Below, piece after piece: positions 7,362 to 16,215 of a stretch of 37,232 nt of DNA (position 1 is its first letter; each line of letters starts with the position of its first letter). The translations under genes were made by a program, and so were the position numbers. Under the pieces are notes generated by a model, which did not search any database, was not told where the DNA came from, and was given only the letters and a program-made list of their open reading frames with translations. Source of the DNA: Oscillospiraceae bacterium. GTDB taxonomy: Bacteria > Bacillota > Clostridia > Oscillospirales > CAG-272. The stretch spans positions 1 to 37,232 of the forward strand of contig SVTF01000017.1 in NCBI GenBank assembly GCA_015063905.1, read 5' to 3'.

Positions 7362-8414
7362 TTAAAGCTTTACTACCGCGCATTTCTCGGCAGATTCAAA
7401 TGCCGCCTCTATAACGCGAAGCGAAGCTCTCACCTCATCGTGCGTAACTATCTGTGTAGCTTTACCCTCGATGGTTGCCATGAGGTTCTCATAAAATTCC
7501 TCCCAACGAGGCTCCTTCTCGCTTATAGGAAGCGGGATCTCCTCAACCTCGCTTTCGGGGCGGGGCCACATGCTTCTCGACAGACCGTTATGAGTATATA
7601 CACAGCCCTGGGTCCAGTCTACCTTCTTTACGTTTGCCTTTATGATCTTGCCCGTTCTGCCAAACCAATTGTCGATGCGAGCCGTTCCGTCATTACCCGA
7701 AATGTGCCAACGGGATTCGTTAACAAACGTCCAGGAGTCAGCAACGATGTGCGCGCAAACACCGTTTTCAAAGTTGATGTTCACTCTTATCGCGTCATCG
7801 ACCTCGGTCTGATAGATGTGGTGGAGCTGCGCGTAAACCGAAACGGGCTTGGAATCGACCATCCAAAGCACCTGGTCTATCATATGTACTCCCCAGTCGT
7901 AAAGGAATCCGCCGCCCGAGCTCTTTATCGTTCTCCAGTCGCCCGGGATATTGCGGTTGCTATAAAGCCTTGAATATATCTGATGCGGCTTACCCACAAG
8001 ATTCTGCTTTAAGATATTTCTCGCGATGTCGTAATCTATATCCCAGCGTCTGTTCTGGTGTACCGTGTATATTTTTCCGTTACGCTTGGATGCCGCAATG
8101 ACCTCCTCAAGCTCTACCACGGTCATGCAAGCGGGCTTTTCACAAACAACGTTCTTGCCTGCGTTAAGAGCCGCAATGGAATAATCCTTGTGGAAATCGT
8201 TGGGCGTTGCTATAAGCACAATGTCAACGTCACTTTCGTATATCTCCTGCGCGCTGCCGCACGTAGTAAAGCCTTCCGCCTGTGCCTTTTTGATCTTTTC
8301 CTCATTAATGTCGTATACAAGGGCGACATCAAGGTCGCTTATACGGTCACGCACGTTGGCAGCGTGCCAAGAGCCCATTGTGCCGTATCCAATAATACCA
8401 AGCTTGTGTCCCAT
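7362..8414 (-). CDS. Gfo/Idh/MocA family oxidoreductase
   Basis: NAD(P)-dependent sugar or cyclitol dehydrogenase family, 350 aa. The start MGHKLGIIGYGTMGSWH at 8414 is set by GGAGGTATT directly upstream; the frame is open to 8468, but that part has no ribosome site and lies next to the promoter. The Rossmann motif GYGTMG sits at residues 8-13. VVCEKPACMT holds the conserved EKP lysine, and GGGFLYDWGVHMIDQVLW matches the family's GG...D.G.H substrate-side motif. It is first in a two-gene operon with the atypical homologue at 6438-7280. The substrate cannot be told from the sequence. Confidence 0.88.
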   Translation of the reverse strand: MGHKLGIIGYGTMGSWHAANVRDRISDLDVALVYDINEEKIKKAQAEGFTTCGSAQEIYESDVDIVLIATPNDFHKDYSIAALNAGKNVVCEKPACMTVVELEEVIAASKRNGKIYTVHQNRRWDIDYDIARNILKQNLVGKPHQIYSRLYSNRNIPGDWRTIKSSGGGFLYDWGVHMIDQVLWMVDSKPVSVYAQLHHIYQTEVDDAIRVNINFENGVCAHIVADSWTFVNESRWHISGNDGTARIDNWFGRTGKIIKANVKKVDWTQGCVYTHNGLSRSMWPRPESEVEEIPLPISEKEPRWEEFYENLMATIEGKATQIVTHDEVRASLRVIEAAFESAEKCAVVKL

Positions 8415-8479
8415 AATACCTCCAAGATAACGGTTAGTCTGTTTTTCAGTTTCGGCAAACACAGTCATTTACCTTTTTC

Positions 8480-8508
8480 AGTATAACATTTATTGGCATT
8501 TTTGTCAA
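8480..8508 (-). promoter_or_regulatory. Promoter of the oxidoreductase operon
   Basis: Minus strand: TTGACA (8508-8503), 17-nt spacer, TATACT (8485-8480), 66 nt before the chosen start codon. Confidence 0.75.
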
Positions 8509-8594
8509 TAGAATTGGTTACTTTTGATTGACATTTTTTGCTTTTCAATTTAGCCTTTACGGTTTTATATGTCTTTTAAAATTTCGCCGCGCTA

Positions 8595-8623
8595 TTGATT
8601 TATCACGCAAAGTGTGGTATAAT
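8595..8623 (+). promoter_or_regulatory. Promoter of the nitroreductase gene
   Basis: TTGATT (8595-8600), 17-nt spacer, TATAAT (8618-8623) with TGG before it (extended -10). It is 30 nt upstream of the start codon. Confidence 0.8.
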
Positions 8624-8652
8624 TTATCAAAACATAGCTTTTGGGGGAAATG

Positions 8653-9195
8653 ATGGATATTATAAACGGCATAAAAACGAGAAGAAGCATAAGAAGCTTT
8701 AAGGATGAGGCGATATCAAAGGAAACTATCGCGCAGATAGTTGACACTGCCGCCTTTGCTCCCAGCTGGAAAAACTCGCAAACAACACGCTACACCGCGA
8801 TATTTAACAAGGATATTAAAGAAAGGCTCGCAAACGACTGCATGCAGGGCTTTACATACAACACAAATACCGTAAACGGCGCGCCCTGCGTTGTCGTTGT
8901 GTCTACGGTCAACGGACGCTCGGGCTACGAGCGCGACGGCTCTCCTACCACCTCCAAGGGTACGCATTGGCAATCCTTTGACGCGGGCATCGCTACGCAG
9001 ACCTTTTGTCTTGCGGCTCACGAGGCGGGACTTGGCACGGTTATTATGGGAATATTTGATGAAGCCAAGGTGGCAGAGCTTCTTTCTCTGCCCGAGGGGC
9101 AGTCTGTTTCGGCTCTTATCGCCATAGGCTATCCAAATGACACACCCGATGCGCCCAAGAGAAAAACAAGCGCCGAGCTTTTGTCATCTAAATAA
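8653..9195 (+). CDS. Nitroreductase family protein
   Basis: FMN-dependent NAD(P)H oxidoreductase of the nitroreductase superfamily, 180 aa, normal for the family's short form. The N-terminal signature INGIKTRRSIRSFKDE holds the FMN-phosphate-binding arginines. Further along, FAPSWKNSQTTRY, then FDAGIATQTFCLAAHEAGLGT, and the C-terminal IAIGYPNDTP match the family. The preferred start is ATG 8653, 5-6 nt after GGGGGAA; ATG 8650 and TTG 8641 are in frame. Single-gene unit with its own promoter and terminator. The physiological substrate is unknown. Confidence 0.92.
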   Translation: MDIINGIKTRRSIRSFKDEAISKETIAQIVDTAAFAPSWKNSQTTRYTAIFNKDIKERLANDCMQGFTYNTNTVNGAPCVVVVSTVNGRSGYERDGSPTTSKGTHWQSFDAGIATQTFCLAAHEAGLGTVIMGIFDEAKVAELLSLPEGQSVSALIAIGYPNDTPDAPKRKTSAELLSSK

Positions 9196-9271
9196 TGAAA
9201 AAGAACTGAACGCTAACGGTATGTACTCTTAAGGATGGTTTTAACAAAATACGATTTATCCACGTATAGTG

Positions 9272-9307
9272 AGAGGACGGAGAATGTAAAATTCTCCGTC
9301 CTCTTTT
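9272..9307 (+). terminator. Rho-independent terminator of the nitroreductase gene
   Basis: A 14-bp stem with arms AGAGGACGGAGAAT (9272-9285) and ATTCTCCGTCCTCT (9291-9304), loop GTAAA, followed by TTT on the plus strand. The minus-strand side has no T-run, so it acts for the plus strand only. Confidence 0.85.
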
Positions 9308-9346
9308 CCTTGCAAGCACTGCATATGTGGACACAAACGCAAAAAA

Positions 9347-10270
9347 TCAGTCTATATTATAGATCAAACCGTGTTCCACTTTCGACGTATATTTTCTTCC
9401 TAAAATGTAGTTGATCGTTTCTTCGGCTATTTTATCTGTGGAATATTCAACACTTAATACCCTTACAGGAATATCCTTTAATACAGAAATATTATCAAAT
9501 CCCGCGATAAGCACATTTTTAGGATTTTCCAAATGCTTCAAAGCTTGAAGTACATAGTAATCGGTAGCACAGATGATTCCGGCGCAATTCGAAAGTTCTT
9601 CAACATCTGTGACAATGCGATAGCTTTGTCCGAGCATTTTCATTGCTTGAACAAAACCCTCCAATCGCATGAGTTGCGCATTGCTTGAATGCAGCTGTTT
9701 CTTTAAAACGGGCGCAAAATACAGAATATCACCCGATGGCATATTCTCGGCAAATGTTCGAGATAGATCACTCATTGCTTTCATGTCATCTATCCCAACG
9801 AATGGTAGATCAAATAGCTTGTTTCCGATTAAAACGATTGGCTTTTTTAACGAGTACAGATAATTTTTGTATTCTTCATTGTCACTGCCCACCGAAAACA
9901 AGACGATACCGTCTACGCCGATATAATCGAAATATTCCAGTGCCTTTTTCTCATTGTTTTCTTCTTTTTCCGAAAACTGAAAGATAATAGAGTATCCGAA
10001 CTTTCTTGCTTCTTTGACCAAGCTCATAGCAAGCTTAGAAAAATATTCGTTGAAAAGATCAAAAAGAACAACACCGATCAGCATAGAGCCTGCTTGATTA
10101 TCCGTTTGAATATTCGGGCGGTAATCGTATTCTTTGGCAATTTCAAGAATTCGTGCTCTGGTTTCGGGATTGATACCGTCTCTGTTGTGGAGCGCACGGT
10201 CTACCGTTCCTTGAGACACACCGCAAATTCTTGCGAGCTGTGTAGTCGTTATTTTAGAAAAGCGTTTCAT
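9347..10270 (-). CDS. LacI family transcriptional regulator
   Basis: DNA-binding repressor of 307 aa. The N-terminal helix-turn-helix (TTQLARICGVSQGTVDRALHNRDG) and hinge (RARILEIAKEYDYRPN) are typical of LacI/GalR. The rest is a periplasmic-binding-protein fold: MLIGVVLFDLFNEYF at the start of the core, GVDGIVLFSVGSDNEEY, and a C-terminal NVLIAGFDNISVLKDIPVRVLSVE that matches the family's GFDd segment. The ATG overlaps the TGA of the GH116 gene (ATGA), and AAGGAG lies about 12 nt upstream, so translation is probably coupled. It most likely controls this two-gene operon in response to a sugar released by the glycosidase. Confidence 0.92.
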   Translation of the reverse strand: MKRFSKITTTQLARICGVSQGTVDRALHNRDGINPETRARILEIAKEYDYRPNIQTDNQAGSMLIGVVLFDLFNEYFSKLAMSLVKEARKFGYSIIFQFSEKEENNEKKALEYFDYIGVDGIVLFSVGSDNEEYKNYLYSLKKPIVLIGNKLFDLPFVGIDDMKAMSDLSRTFAENMPSGDILYFAPVLKKQLHSSNAQLMRLEGFVQAMKMLGQSYRIVTDVEELSNCAGIICATDYYVLQALKHLENPKNVLIAGFDNISVLKDIPVRVLSVEYSTDKIAEETINYILGRKYTSKVEHGLIYNID

Positions 10271-12774
10271 CGCAGCGTTAGCTCCTTATGGATCTCAACA
10301 TTATCTAAAACGATATAACCGTTGATAACACTAAAACCAACGGCTTCTCCATCAACTTTAACATTTGTAATCCTATCGGCGTCGGGTATAGTTATAGAAT
10401 TCAATGTTAAGGCATTGCCAAAGATAGAAATATTACATTGTCCTTCACAAAACTCCACAGAGCCCCAGCTTTCACAAGCACTAAACAGATATTTTCCGTT
10501 GCTTTGAATAGGAGCAAAACCGATATGCTTTTTTGTCATATCAAAGCTGAATCCACTATATATGGACATTAATGCATAAGACGCCATGGAACGCGCATAA
10601 TTGCTTCCGCATTCTATCTCATTCCACGGATTGCGCTTTTCACCGTCATATCTATCGCGAACCGCTTTTACTATATCTTCTCCCTCAGTAATGAGCCCCT
10701 CGGATATCATAAGTCCTGCAAGAGCATATTCAAAGCCTGTCATAGTTTCCTCGCAGTAAGGAATCGGTATTGATGGTAGCTTTGCACCTTCGGGATAAGA
10801 GCATATGACCGTTCCCGCTTCATCATTAAGTGAGAAATTGCGCCACATATTCACGACGCTACGCATGGAAGGCTTATAATTGTTTTTATAAAGATTTTTA
10901 AGTGCTGTTCTTTTCTTATCGGTGTCGAAAACGCCATTTTTTCCGACAAGAACTGCGTGCCAATCTGCGAGCATCTGATCGATAATACAGCCGTCGGCAA
11001 CCTGGTATTTGATCTCTTTCGTCTCTTCGCTCCAATAGACATCCGCGGCATCAAATCTGTCAAGTACGGATTTATCGGAAAGATCGATCGATTGGTTGAA
11101 ATATCTTCCGTTGAAAAGATGCTCATTCATCCACATCTTGCCGCTTTCATAAAGCTTGGAGTAAAGCTCACTGCGTTTTTTATCCCCAAGAAAGCTTGCC
11201 ATTTCAGCTCCGCAATCGAGCGCAAGCAGATACAAGCCCTGAAGCCAAGAGCTCGGACCGAAAAGCTCCATATCGAGAGTATGATGCTGACGCCCCTCAA
11301 GAACACCGTCCATATCCGCGTCCCATTGATCGGGATTTTCCTCTGACCACGCGTATTCAAGCATCTTAAAAATGCTTTCCGAATGCTTTTTGAGCCATTC
11401 GCTGTCACCGGAAAACTTCCATTCACGGTAGCATTTGATAACCTCTCCCATCTGTCCGTCTAAGCAGGCGCGTCCTGTAGACGTCTCTTTTTTCAAGGGG
11501 AGATTGATACGGAAGCTTGTGGCACCGCTATCGAGAAGCGCATAATGAAGCGTATTTTCACGCATTGAGCGCTCAAGTCTTGGGAACAAATAAGGCATCG
11601 CATACGCATAGTTCCAAACGTGCTGACAACTTCCGTAGCAGGAGCCCGCTCTTTCAGTACAGCCCTCCCATCCCCAGAACGAGCCGTCCTCAAGTCTGAG
11701 CGCAGTGGGTGTCTTTAGAACCGAAAGGTTTGCCGAAATCGCATCTTTCACCGATGGGAGAAGCGTGCAGGATTGCAAGGCATTTGCAAACAACACAGTT
11801 TTATCACGTAGCAGATCAAATTTTTTAAGCGCATATTTTGCAGTTTCGTAAGAATTTTCAAACTGTATTGCGTAGTAATTGCGCCAAGTATTTCTTTCGT
11901 TTGCGCGAGGCTTCCAATAGTTTTCGGCGACAGGAACGTTCCACGCAATCACAAAACAAATCCTTGCTTTAGCACCGGCGGGTATATCCACGTATGAAAC
12001 GACAGTGCCATGATCATTCTTTGATGGCTCCGAATAACTTCTTTCGGGCATCCGTTCAAGGCTTGAAAAGTTTTTCCAATAGACCGTACAACCATCCTTC
12101 CATCCGCCTCTGTACCAATATTCTTGAACAGCGGTATCATTATGATCGGTAAGAATACAAATATCGGAATATCCTATTTCGTTATCATTCAAGTCAGCGC
12201 TTTTTAATAAGATACCGCTTAAATCACCCTCACGTACTCTTTCGTTTAAAGTGGACGCGGCAGGATTACATGCAGTGCAGGCAAGTGCAAAGCGTATGTT
12301 TTCATTTGTTATGTTTTCAATCTCCCATTCGAAAAAGGCTGCCGGAAGGCTTGAGTTAAATTCATCGTGTGGTATCAGCGGATTGAACGCACAAAGGCGT
12401 ACGACAGCAGGAAAATCATCGTCTGAAAACGAGAGCTTGGCAATCGGGAAACTACCATCGAAAACCACGTTTTTAAAATGCGGAAAACCTGCAAGCGAAT
12501 CATCTCGCGGACCATAACCAAATCCATAATGACCGTTGCTTGCGCAGGTCGTTCCCATAAGATCTTCGATGGTATCGCCGTGTAATACCTTAACAATATT
12601 TTTATTTGCATATGAAGCTTTTATGGCAAAATGAGAGTATCCGTTTCTCGTGCATTTGCTTGGACGGTTAAAGATTTCCCACTCCTTTAGCTCTCCATTT
12701 CCCGCAAGACCGATACAACCTGTGCCAATACCTCCAAGAGGAAAAGAAATGTTTTTTGTATCTTTATAAATCAT
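10267..12774 (-). CDS. GH116-like glycoside hydrolase (bile-acid beta-glucosidase/GBA2-like)
   Basis: About 835 aa, close to the usual length for GH116. The N-terminal beta-rich part begins ISFPLGGIGTGCIGLAGNG and continues GELKEWEIFNRP, a hallmark of the GH116 N-terminal domain. The C-terminal helical barrel has SCYGSCQHVWNYAYAMPYLF, then DGVLEGRQHHTLDMELFGPS, then YALAGLMISEGL. No signal peptide is seen, so the enzyme is cytoplasmic and would act on imported beta-glucosides or beta-xylosides. The start at 12774 has GGAGG 6 nt upstream; an in-frame ATG at 12804 falls in the -10 region of the promoter and is excluded. The substrate is inferred from the family only. Confidence 0.85.
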   Translation of the reverse strand: MIYKDTKNISFPLGGIGTGCIGLAGNGELKEWEIFNRPSKCTRNGYSHFAIKASYANKNIVKVLHGDTIEDLMGTTCASNGHYGFGYGPRDDSLAGFPHFKNVVFDGSFPIAKLSFSDDDFPAVVRLCAFNPLIPHDEFNSSLPAAFFEWEIENITNENIRFALACTACNPAASTLNERVREGDLSGILLKSADLNDNEIGYSDICILTDHNDTAVQEYWYRGGWKDGCTVYWKNFSSLERMPERSYSEPSKNDHGTVVSYVDIPAGAKARICFVIAWNVPVAENYWKPRANERNTWRNYYAIQFENSYETAKYALKKFDLLRDKTVLFANALQSCTLLPSVKDAISANLSVLKTPTALRLEDGSFWGWEGCTERAGSCYGSCQHVWNYAYAMPYLFPRLERSMRENTLHYALLDSGATSFRINLPLKKETSTGRACLDGQMGEVIKCYREWKFSGDSEWLKKHSESIFKMLEYAWSEENPDQWDADMDGVLEGRQHHTLDMELFGPSSWLQGLYLLALDCGAEMASFLGDKKRSELYSKLYESGKMWMNEHLFNGRYFNQSIDLSDKSVLDRFDAADVYWSEETKEIKYQVADGCIIDQMLADWHAVLVGKNGVFDTDKKRTALKNLYKNNYKPSMRSVVNMWRNFSLNDEAGTVICSYPEGAKLPSIPIPYCEETMTGFEYALAGLMISEGLITEGEDIVKAVRDRYDGEKRNPWNEIECGSNYARSMASYALMSIYSGFSFDMTKKHIGFAPIQSNGKYLFSACESWGSVEFCEGQCNISIFGNALTLNSITIPDADRITNVKVDGEAVGFSVINGYIVLDNVEIHKELTLR

Positions 12775-12804
12775 TACAGCCTCCATAAAATTTTCATTAC
12801 TCAT

Positions 12805-12833
12805 ATTTTATATCAAAAAAACTACCGTGTCAA
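12805..12833 (-). promoter_or_regulatory. Promoter of the GH116-lacI operon, embedded in the pfl terminator
   Basis: Minus strand: TTGACA (12833-12828), 17-nt spacer, TAAAAT (12810-12805), leaving a short leader to the ribosome site and ATG at 12774. The -35 box lies at the loop and 3' arm of the terminator hairpin of the upstream pfl operon. Confidence 0.65.
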
Positions 12834-12852
12834 CTTACACGGTAGTTTTTTT
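12815..12852 (-). terminator. Rho-independent terminator of the pfl operon
   Basis: Stem ACTACCGTGT (12821-12830) / ACACGGTAGT (12837-12846) with a 6-nt loop, flanked by A6 and T6 tracts, so it can work in both directions. It lies about 85 nt past the pflA stop codon. Confidence 0.8.
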
Positions 12853-12937
12853 CAAATTGTTACGAAAAATTATGGCATAGCTATTTGGAGATATACCGTG
12901 TTTTTGAAAACTGTCCTTTAGGGTAAATCTCTAAAGT

Positions 12938-13693
12938 TCAGTTCTTTTTTTGTTCTCTTGCAAGCCTTACGCCGTTAAGTATTTTTTGCTTTGCCTTTAT
13001 CGCCGCGGCATTTTCAAGCGGCTTCATTCCTTTTAAGGCATAGGGTATTCCAAGCTCCGCGTACTTTGCTTCTCCCATACTGTGATACGGCAATACGTCG
13101 AGCGCTTTTACGTTTTTAAGCCCTCCTATAAACGTGCCAAGTGCCACAAGGTCGTCCTCTCGGTCGCTATATCCCTCCACAACAACGTGTCTTATCCAAA
13201 CAGGCACGTTCTTGCCCTCAAGATACCTGGCAAATGCCAGAACGGGCGCGTTATCCATTCCCGTCAGCCTCTTATGACGCTCACTGTCGATATGCTTTAT
13301 ATCAAGCATAACAAGGTCGGTAAGCCGCATCAGCTCGTCAAGCTTTTTTGTATATTCCTCATTTGGGGGATTATACGTTATGCCCGATGTGTCGATGCAT
13401 GTATGTATTCCCTTGCCCTTTGCCTTTGAAAACAGCTCCAAAAGAAAGTCTATCTGCAAAAGCGGTTCGCCGCCCGTAACCGTCAATCCGCCGTTTTGAT
13501 AAAAGACTCGGTTCTTCTCATACTGCGACAATATATCGTCCGCGGAGACAAGCCTGCCGCCCGACGCGTCCCACGTGTCAGGATTGTGACAGTACAGGCA
13601 TCGCATAGGGCATCCCTGCATAAAGACAACGTACCTTAACCCGGGGCCGTCCACCGTGCCAAAGCTCTCGGTGGAATGTATACGTCCCTCCAT
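12938..13693 (-). CDS. pflA: Pyruvate formate-lyase activating enzyme
   Basis: Radical-SAM enzyme of 251 aa that places the glycyl radical on pyruvate formate-lyase. The [4Fe-4S] motif CPMRCLYC (Cys28, 32 and 35) follows HSTESFGTVDGPGLRYVVF, the typical PFL-activase N-terminus. GGLTVTGGEPLLQ is the SAM-contacting GGE motif. Its length matches the simple activases without extra ferredoxin clusters. It begins 1 nt after the stop of the small glycyl-radical subunit gene and ends the operon. Here its protein substrate would be the separate 80-aa radical domain rather than the C-terminus of PflB. Confidence 0.95.
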   Translation of the reverse strand: MEGRIHSTESFGTVDGPGLRYVVFMQGCPMRCLYCHNPDTWDASGGRLVSADDILSQYEKNRVFYQNGGLTVTGGEPLLQIDFLLELFSKAKGKGIHTCIDTSGITYNPPNEEYTKKLDELMRLTDLVMLDIKHIDSERHKRLTGMDNAPVLAFARYLEGKNVPVWIRHVVVEGYSDREDDLVALGTFIGGLKNVKALDVLPYHSMGEAKYAELGIPYALKGMKPLENAAAIKAKQKILNGVRLAREQKKN

Positions 13694-13694
13694 A

Positions 13695-13937
13695 TCAGAT
13701 CTTGTCGTGGAAGGTACGCGAAATGACCTCGTCCTGCTGTTCCTTGGTAAGCTTTATAAAGTTTACCGCATATCCGCTTACTCTGACTGTAAGCTGCGGA
13801 TATTTTTCGGGATGAGCCTGCGCGTCAAGCAACGTTTCCTTGGTGAAAACGTTAACGTTGAGATGATGTCCTCCCTTTTTAACGTAGCCGTCAAGCAGAG
13901 CTACAAGATTATCTATCTGGTTTTGCGTTGCTGCCAT
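13695..13937 (-). CDS. Stand-alone glycyl-radical domain, probable PFL small subunit
   Basis: An 80-aa protein that is the C-terminal glycyl-radical domain of pyruvate formate-lyase as a separate gene. It holds NLVALLDGY, then [33 protein letters not shown] with the radical glycine at residue 55, and [14 protein letters not shown]. The start is well supported: ATG at 13937 with AAGGGAG about 8 nt upstream, 22 nt after the TAA of the large gene. The nearest known analogue is GrcA (YfiD), a spare radical domain that repairs oxygen-damaged PFL, but the large protein here has no radical domain of its own. The domain should therefore be an obligatory partner. Not a sequencing frameshift, because stop, ribosome site and start are all in place. 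Confidence 0.88.
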   Translation of the reverse strand: MAATQNQIDNLVALLDGYVKKGGHHLNVNVFTKETLLDAQAHPEKYPQLTVRVSGYAVNFIKLTKEQQDEVISRTFHDKI

Positions 13938-13959
13938 ATAATTCTCCCTTATATCAAAT

Positions 13960-16071
13960 TTATTCGTCTGTATCAAGCCCCTCGAAAAGTGTGGGACCTC
14001 CCCCGCACGCACCGCTTGAGCAATCAAGACAAATGTCAACGTCAATATCGCCCACAAATATCTTGTCATCCTTACCCAGCGCTCCGGGAATTATTGAGAA
14101 GGTGTTGGATATGCCGTCCTGCGCGTCGCGGAAAGGAAGCTTTGCGACGGACGCCAGCGACGACACCGCGCCGTGTGTATCGCGGCGGTGCATAGGATTT
14201 GCTCCCGGCGCGAACGCCTCTCCCTTCTTTCTGCCGTCGGGCGTAGCTCCGGTATTTTTACCGTACACTACGTTTGAGGTGATGGTCAATATACTTGTTG
14301 TGGGGATGGACTCGCGATAGGTATGGTTCTTTCTGATGTGACCCATAAATCTATGCACTATGTCGTATGCGATAGAGTCAACTCGGTCGTCGTCGTTGCC
14401 GTACTTGGGGAAATCTCCCTCCACCTCGTAATCGGTCACTATTCCCCTTTCGTCGCGTATGCATCTTACCTTTGCGTACTTGATGGCGGAAAGCGAATCC
14501 GCAACCACCGAAAGCCCCGCGATTCCCGTTGCAAACCAACGTGTCACGTGTCTGTCGTGCAGAGCCATCTGTATCTTTTCGTAGCAATATTTATCGTGCA
14601 TGTAGTGGATAATATTAAGCGTGTTTACGTATACGCCCGCAAGCCACTGCATCATCTCGTCATATTTGTGCATTACCTCGTCGTAATCAAGATATTCCGA
14701 GGTAATGGGACGGTACTCGGGTCCAACCTGCTTGCCCGTCACCTCGTCGATACCGCCGTTTATTGCGTAGAGCAAGCATTTTGCAAGATTGGCGCGAGCG
14801 CCAAAGAACTGCATCTCCTTGCCCACGACCATGGACGATACGCAGCAAGCGATGGCATAGTCGTCACCGTGGTGAAATCTCATAAGGTCGTCGTTCTCAT
14901 ACTGTACCGAGGACGTCTCAATGGATATCTTTGCGCAAAAACGCTTGAAATTCTCGGGCAGGCCCGTTGACCAAAGCACCGTTAAGTTAGGCTCGGGCGC
15001 CGGGCCAAGATTGACCAACGTATGAAGATATCTGTACGACATCTTTGTTACCATATGGCGTCCGTCTATCGCCATTCCGCCGATAGACTCGGTTACCCAC
15101 TGCGGATCTCCCGAAAACAGAGCGTTATATTCGGGTGTGCGGGCAAACTTTATTAAACGGAGCTTCATTATGAAATGGTCGACCATTTCCTGCAGCTGTT
15201 CTTCCGTATATCTTCCCTCGCGCAGATCTCGCTCCGCGTAGATATCTATAAACGTAGAAGTACGTCCAAGCGACATTGCCGCGCCGTTCTGCTCCTTGAC
15301 TGCCGCGAGATAGCCAAAATACATCCACTGGATAGCTTCCTTGGTATCAACCGCAGGCTTTGAAATATCAAATCCGTAGCTTGCCGCCATCTCCTTAAGC
15401 TCGCCAAGCGCGCGTACCTGCTCGGAAAGCTCCTCTCTGTCGCGTATGATCTCTGCATACATTGTAGAGCGGGTGGTCTCCTTTTGCTCGTTCTTATCCT
15501 CGATGAGCCTATCAACACCGTAGAGCGCTACTCTGCGGTAGTCGCCAATGATACGTCCGCGTCCGTAAGCGTCGGGCAGACCCGTTATGATATGGCTGGA
15601 GCGGCAGGCGCGCATTTCAGGCGTATAGACGTCAAAAACTCCCGCGTTATGTGTCTTTCTGTATTTTGTAAAGACCTCCTTGACCTCTGGATCAAGGCAA
15701 TATCCGTTGTCGGCGCAAGCCTTTTCTGCCATTCTTATTCCGCCAAAGGGCATAAGCGCGCGCTTAAGCGGCTTATCCGTTTGCAAACCGACTATTCTTT
15801 CTTTATTCTGATCCAGATATCCCGGAGCATGCGAGGTTATGGTTGATATAACCTTAGTGTCCATATCCAGAACTCCGCCCGCTTCTCTTTCCTGCCTTGT
15901 AAGGTCAAGCACCTGCGCCCAAAGGTCAAGGGTATCCTTGGTAGGTCCTGCAAGGAAGGAATCGTCTCCGTTATAGGGGGTAAAATTATGTTTTATAAAG
16001 CTTCTGACGTTTATTTCCTTTACCCAAGTTCCGCTTTCAAAGCCACGCCAGCCTTCATAAACGTATTGCAT
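13960..16071 (-). CDS. pflB: Pyruvate formate-lyase large subunit lacking the glycyl-radical domain
   Basis: Catalytic chain of formate C-acetyltransferase (pyruvate + CoA to acetyl-CoA + formate), 703 aa against about 750-760 for complete enzymes. The two active-site cysteines are at 409-410 ([14 protein letters not shown]). [16 protein letters not shown] at the N-terminus and [24 protein letters not shown] near the C-terminus are typical of true PFL rather than diol dehydratase-like relatives. After [14 protein letters not shown] it departs from the fused enzymes into a Cys/Gly/Asp-rich tail ([12 protein letters not shown]) and ends at TAA. The radical domain follows as its own gene. ATG 16071 is preferred, with GGAGG 9 nt upstream; TTG 16074 is possible. 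Confidence 0.92.
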   Translation of the reverse strand: MQYVYEGWRGFESGTWVKEINVRSFIKHNFTPYNGDDSFLAGPTKDTLDLWAQVLDLTRQEREAGGVLDMDTKVISTITSHAPGYLDQNKERIVGLQTDKPLKRALMPFGGIRMAEKACADNGYCLDPEVKEVFTKYRKTHNAGVFDVYTPEMRACRSSHIITGLPDAYGRGRIIGDYRRVALYGVDRLIEDKNEQKETTRSTMYAEIIRDREELSEQVRALGELKEMAASYGFDISKPAVDTKEAIQWMYFGYLAAVKEQNGAAMSLGRTSTFIDIYAERDLREGRYTEEQLQEMVDHFIMKLRLIKFARTPEYNALFSGDPQWVTESIGGMAIDGRHMVTKMSYRYLHTLVNLGPAPEPNLTVLWSTGLPENFKRFCAKISIETSSVQYENDDLMRFHHGDDYAIACCVSSMVVGKEMQFFGARANLAKCLLYAINGGIDEVTGKQVGPEYRPITSEYLDYDEVMHKYDEMMQWLAGVYVNTLNIIHYMHDKYCYEKIQMALHDRHVTRWFATGIAGLSVVADSLSAIKYAKVRCIRDERGIVTDYEVEGDFPKYGNDDDRVDSIAYDIVHRFMGHIRKNHTYRESIPTTSILTITSNVVYGKNTGATPDGRKKGEAFAPGANPMHRRDTHGAVSSLASVAKLPFRDAQDGISNTFSIIPGALGKDDKIFVGDIDVDICLDCSSGACGGGPTLFEGLDTDE

Positions 16072-16145
16072 CAATACTATCCTCCAAACAATTTATCATA
16101 GTCGTTTTTGAATTTTCTAAAAACTACGACATTTTATATCATTTT

Positions 16146-16174
16146 ATTATAACATTTTATCTCGCCTTTTGCAA
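16146..16174 (-). promoter_or_regulatory. Promoter of the pfl operon
   Basis: Minus strand: TTGCAA (16174-16169), 17-nt spacer, TATAAT (16151-16146) preceded by TG. A leader of about 70 nt runs to the start codon. Confidence 0.75.
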
Positions 16175-16215
16175 GCGAATTTTCTAAGAATATTTTGTTA
16201 ATTATATATTACTAT

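Noticed and set aside
13938..13959. The gap in pflB as a simple frameshift or sequencing error
   Set aside because: There is a stop codon, a 22-nt spacer, a ribosome site and an ATG, plus extra tail residues on the large chain. One base change cannot rejoin the two frames into a normal PFL.
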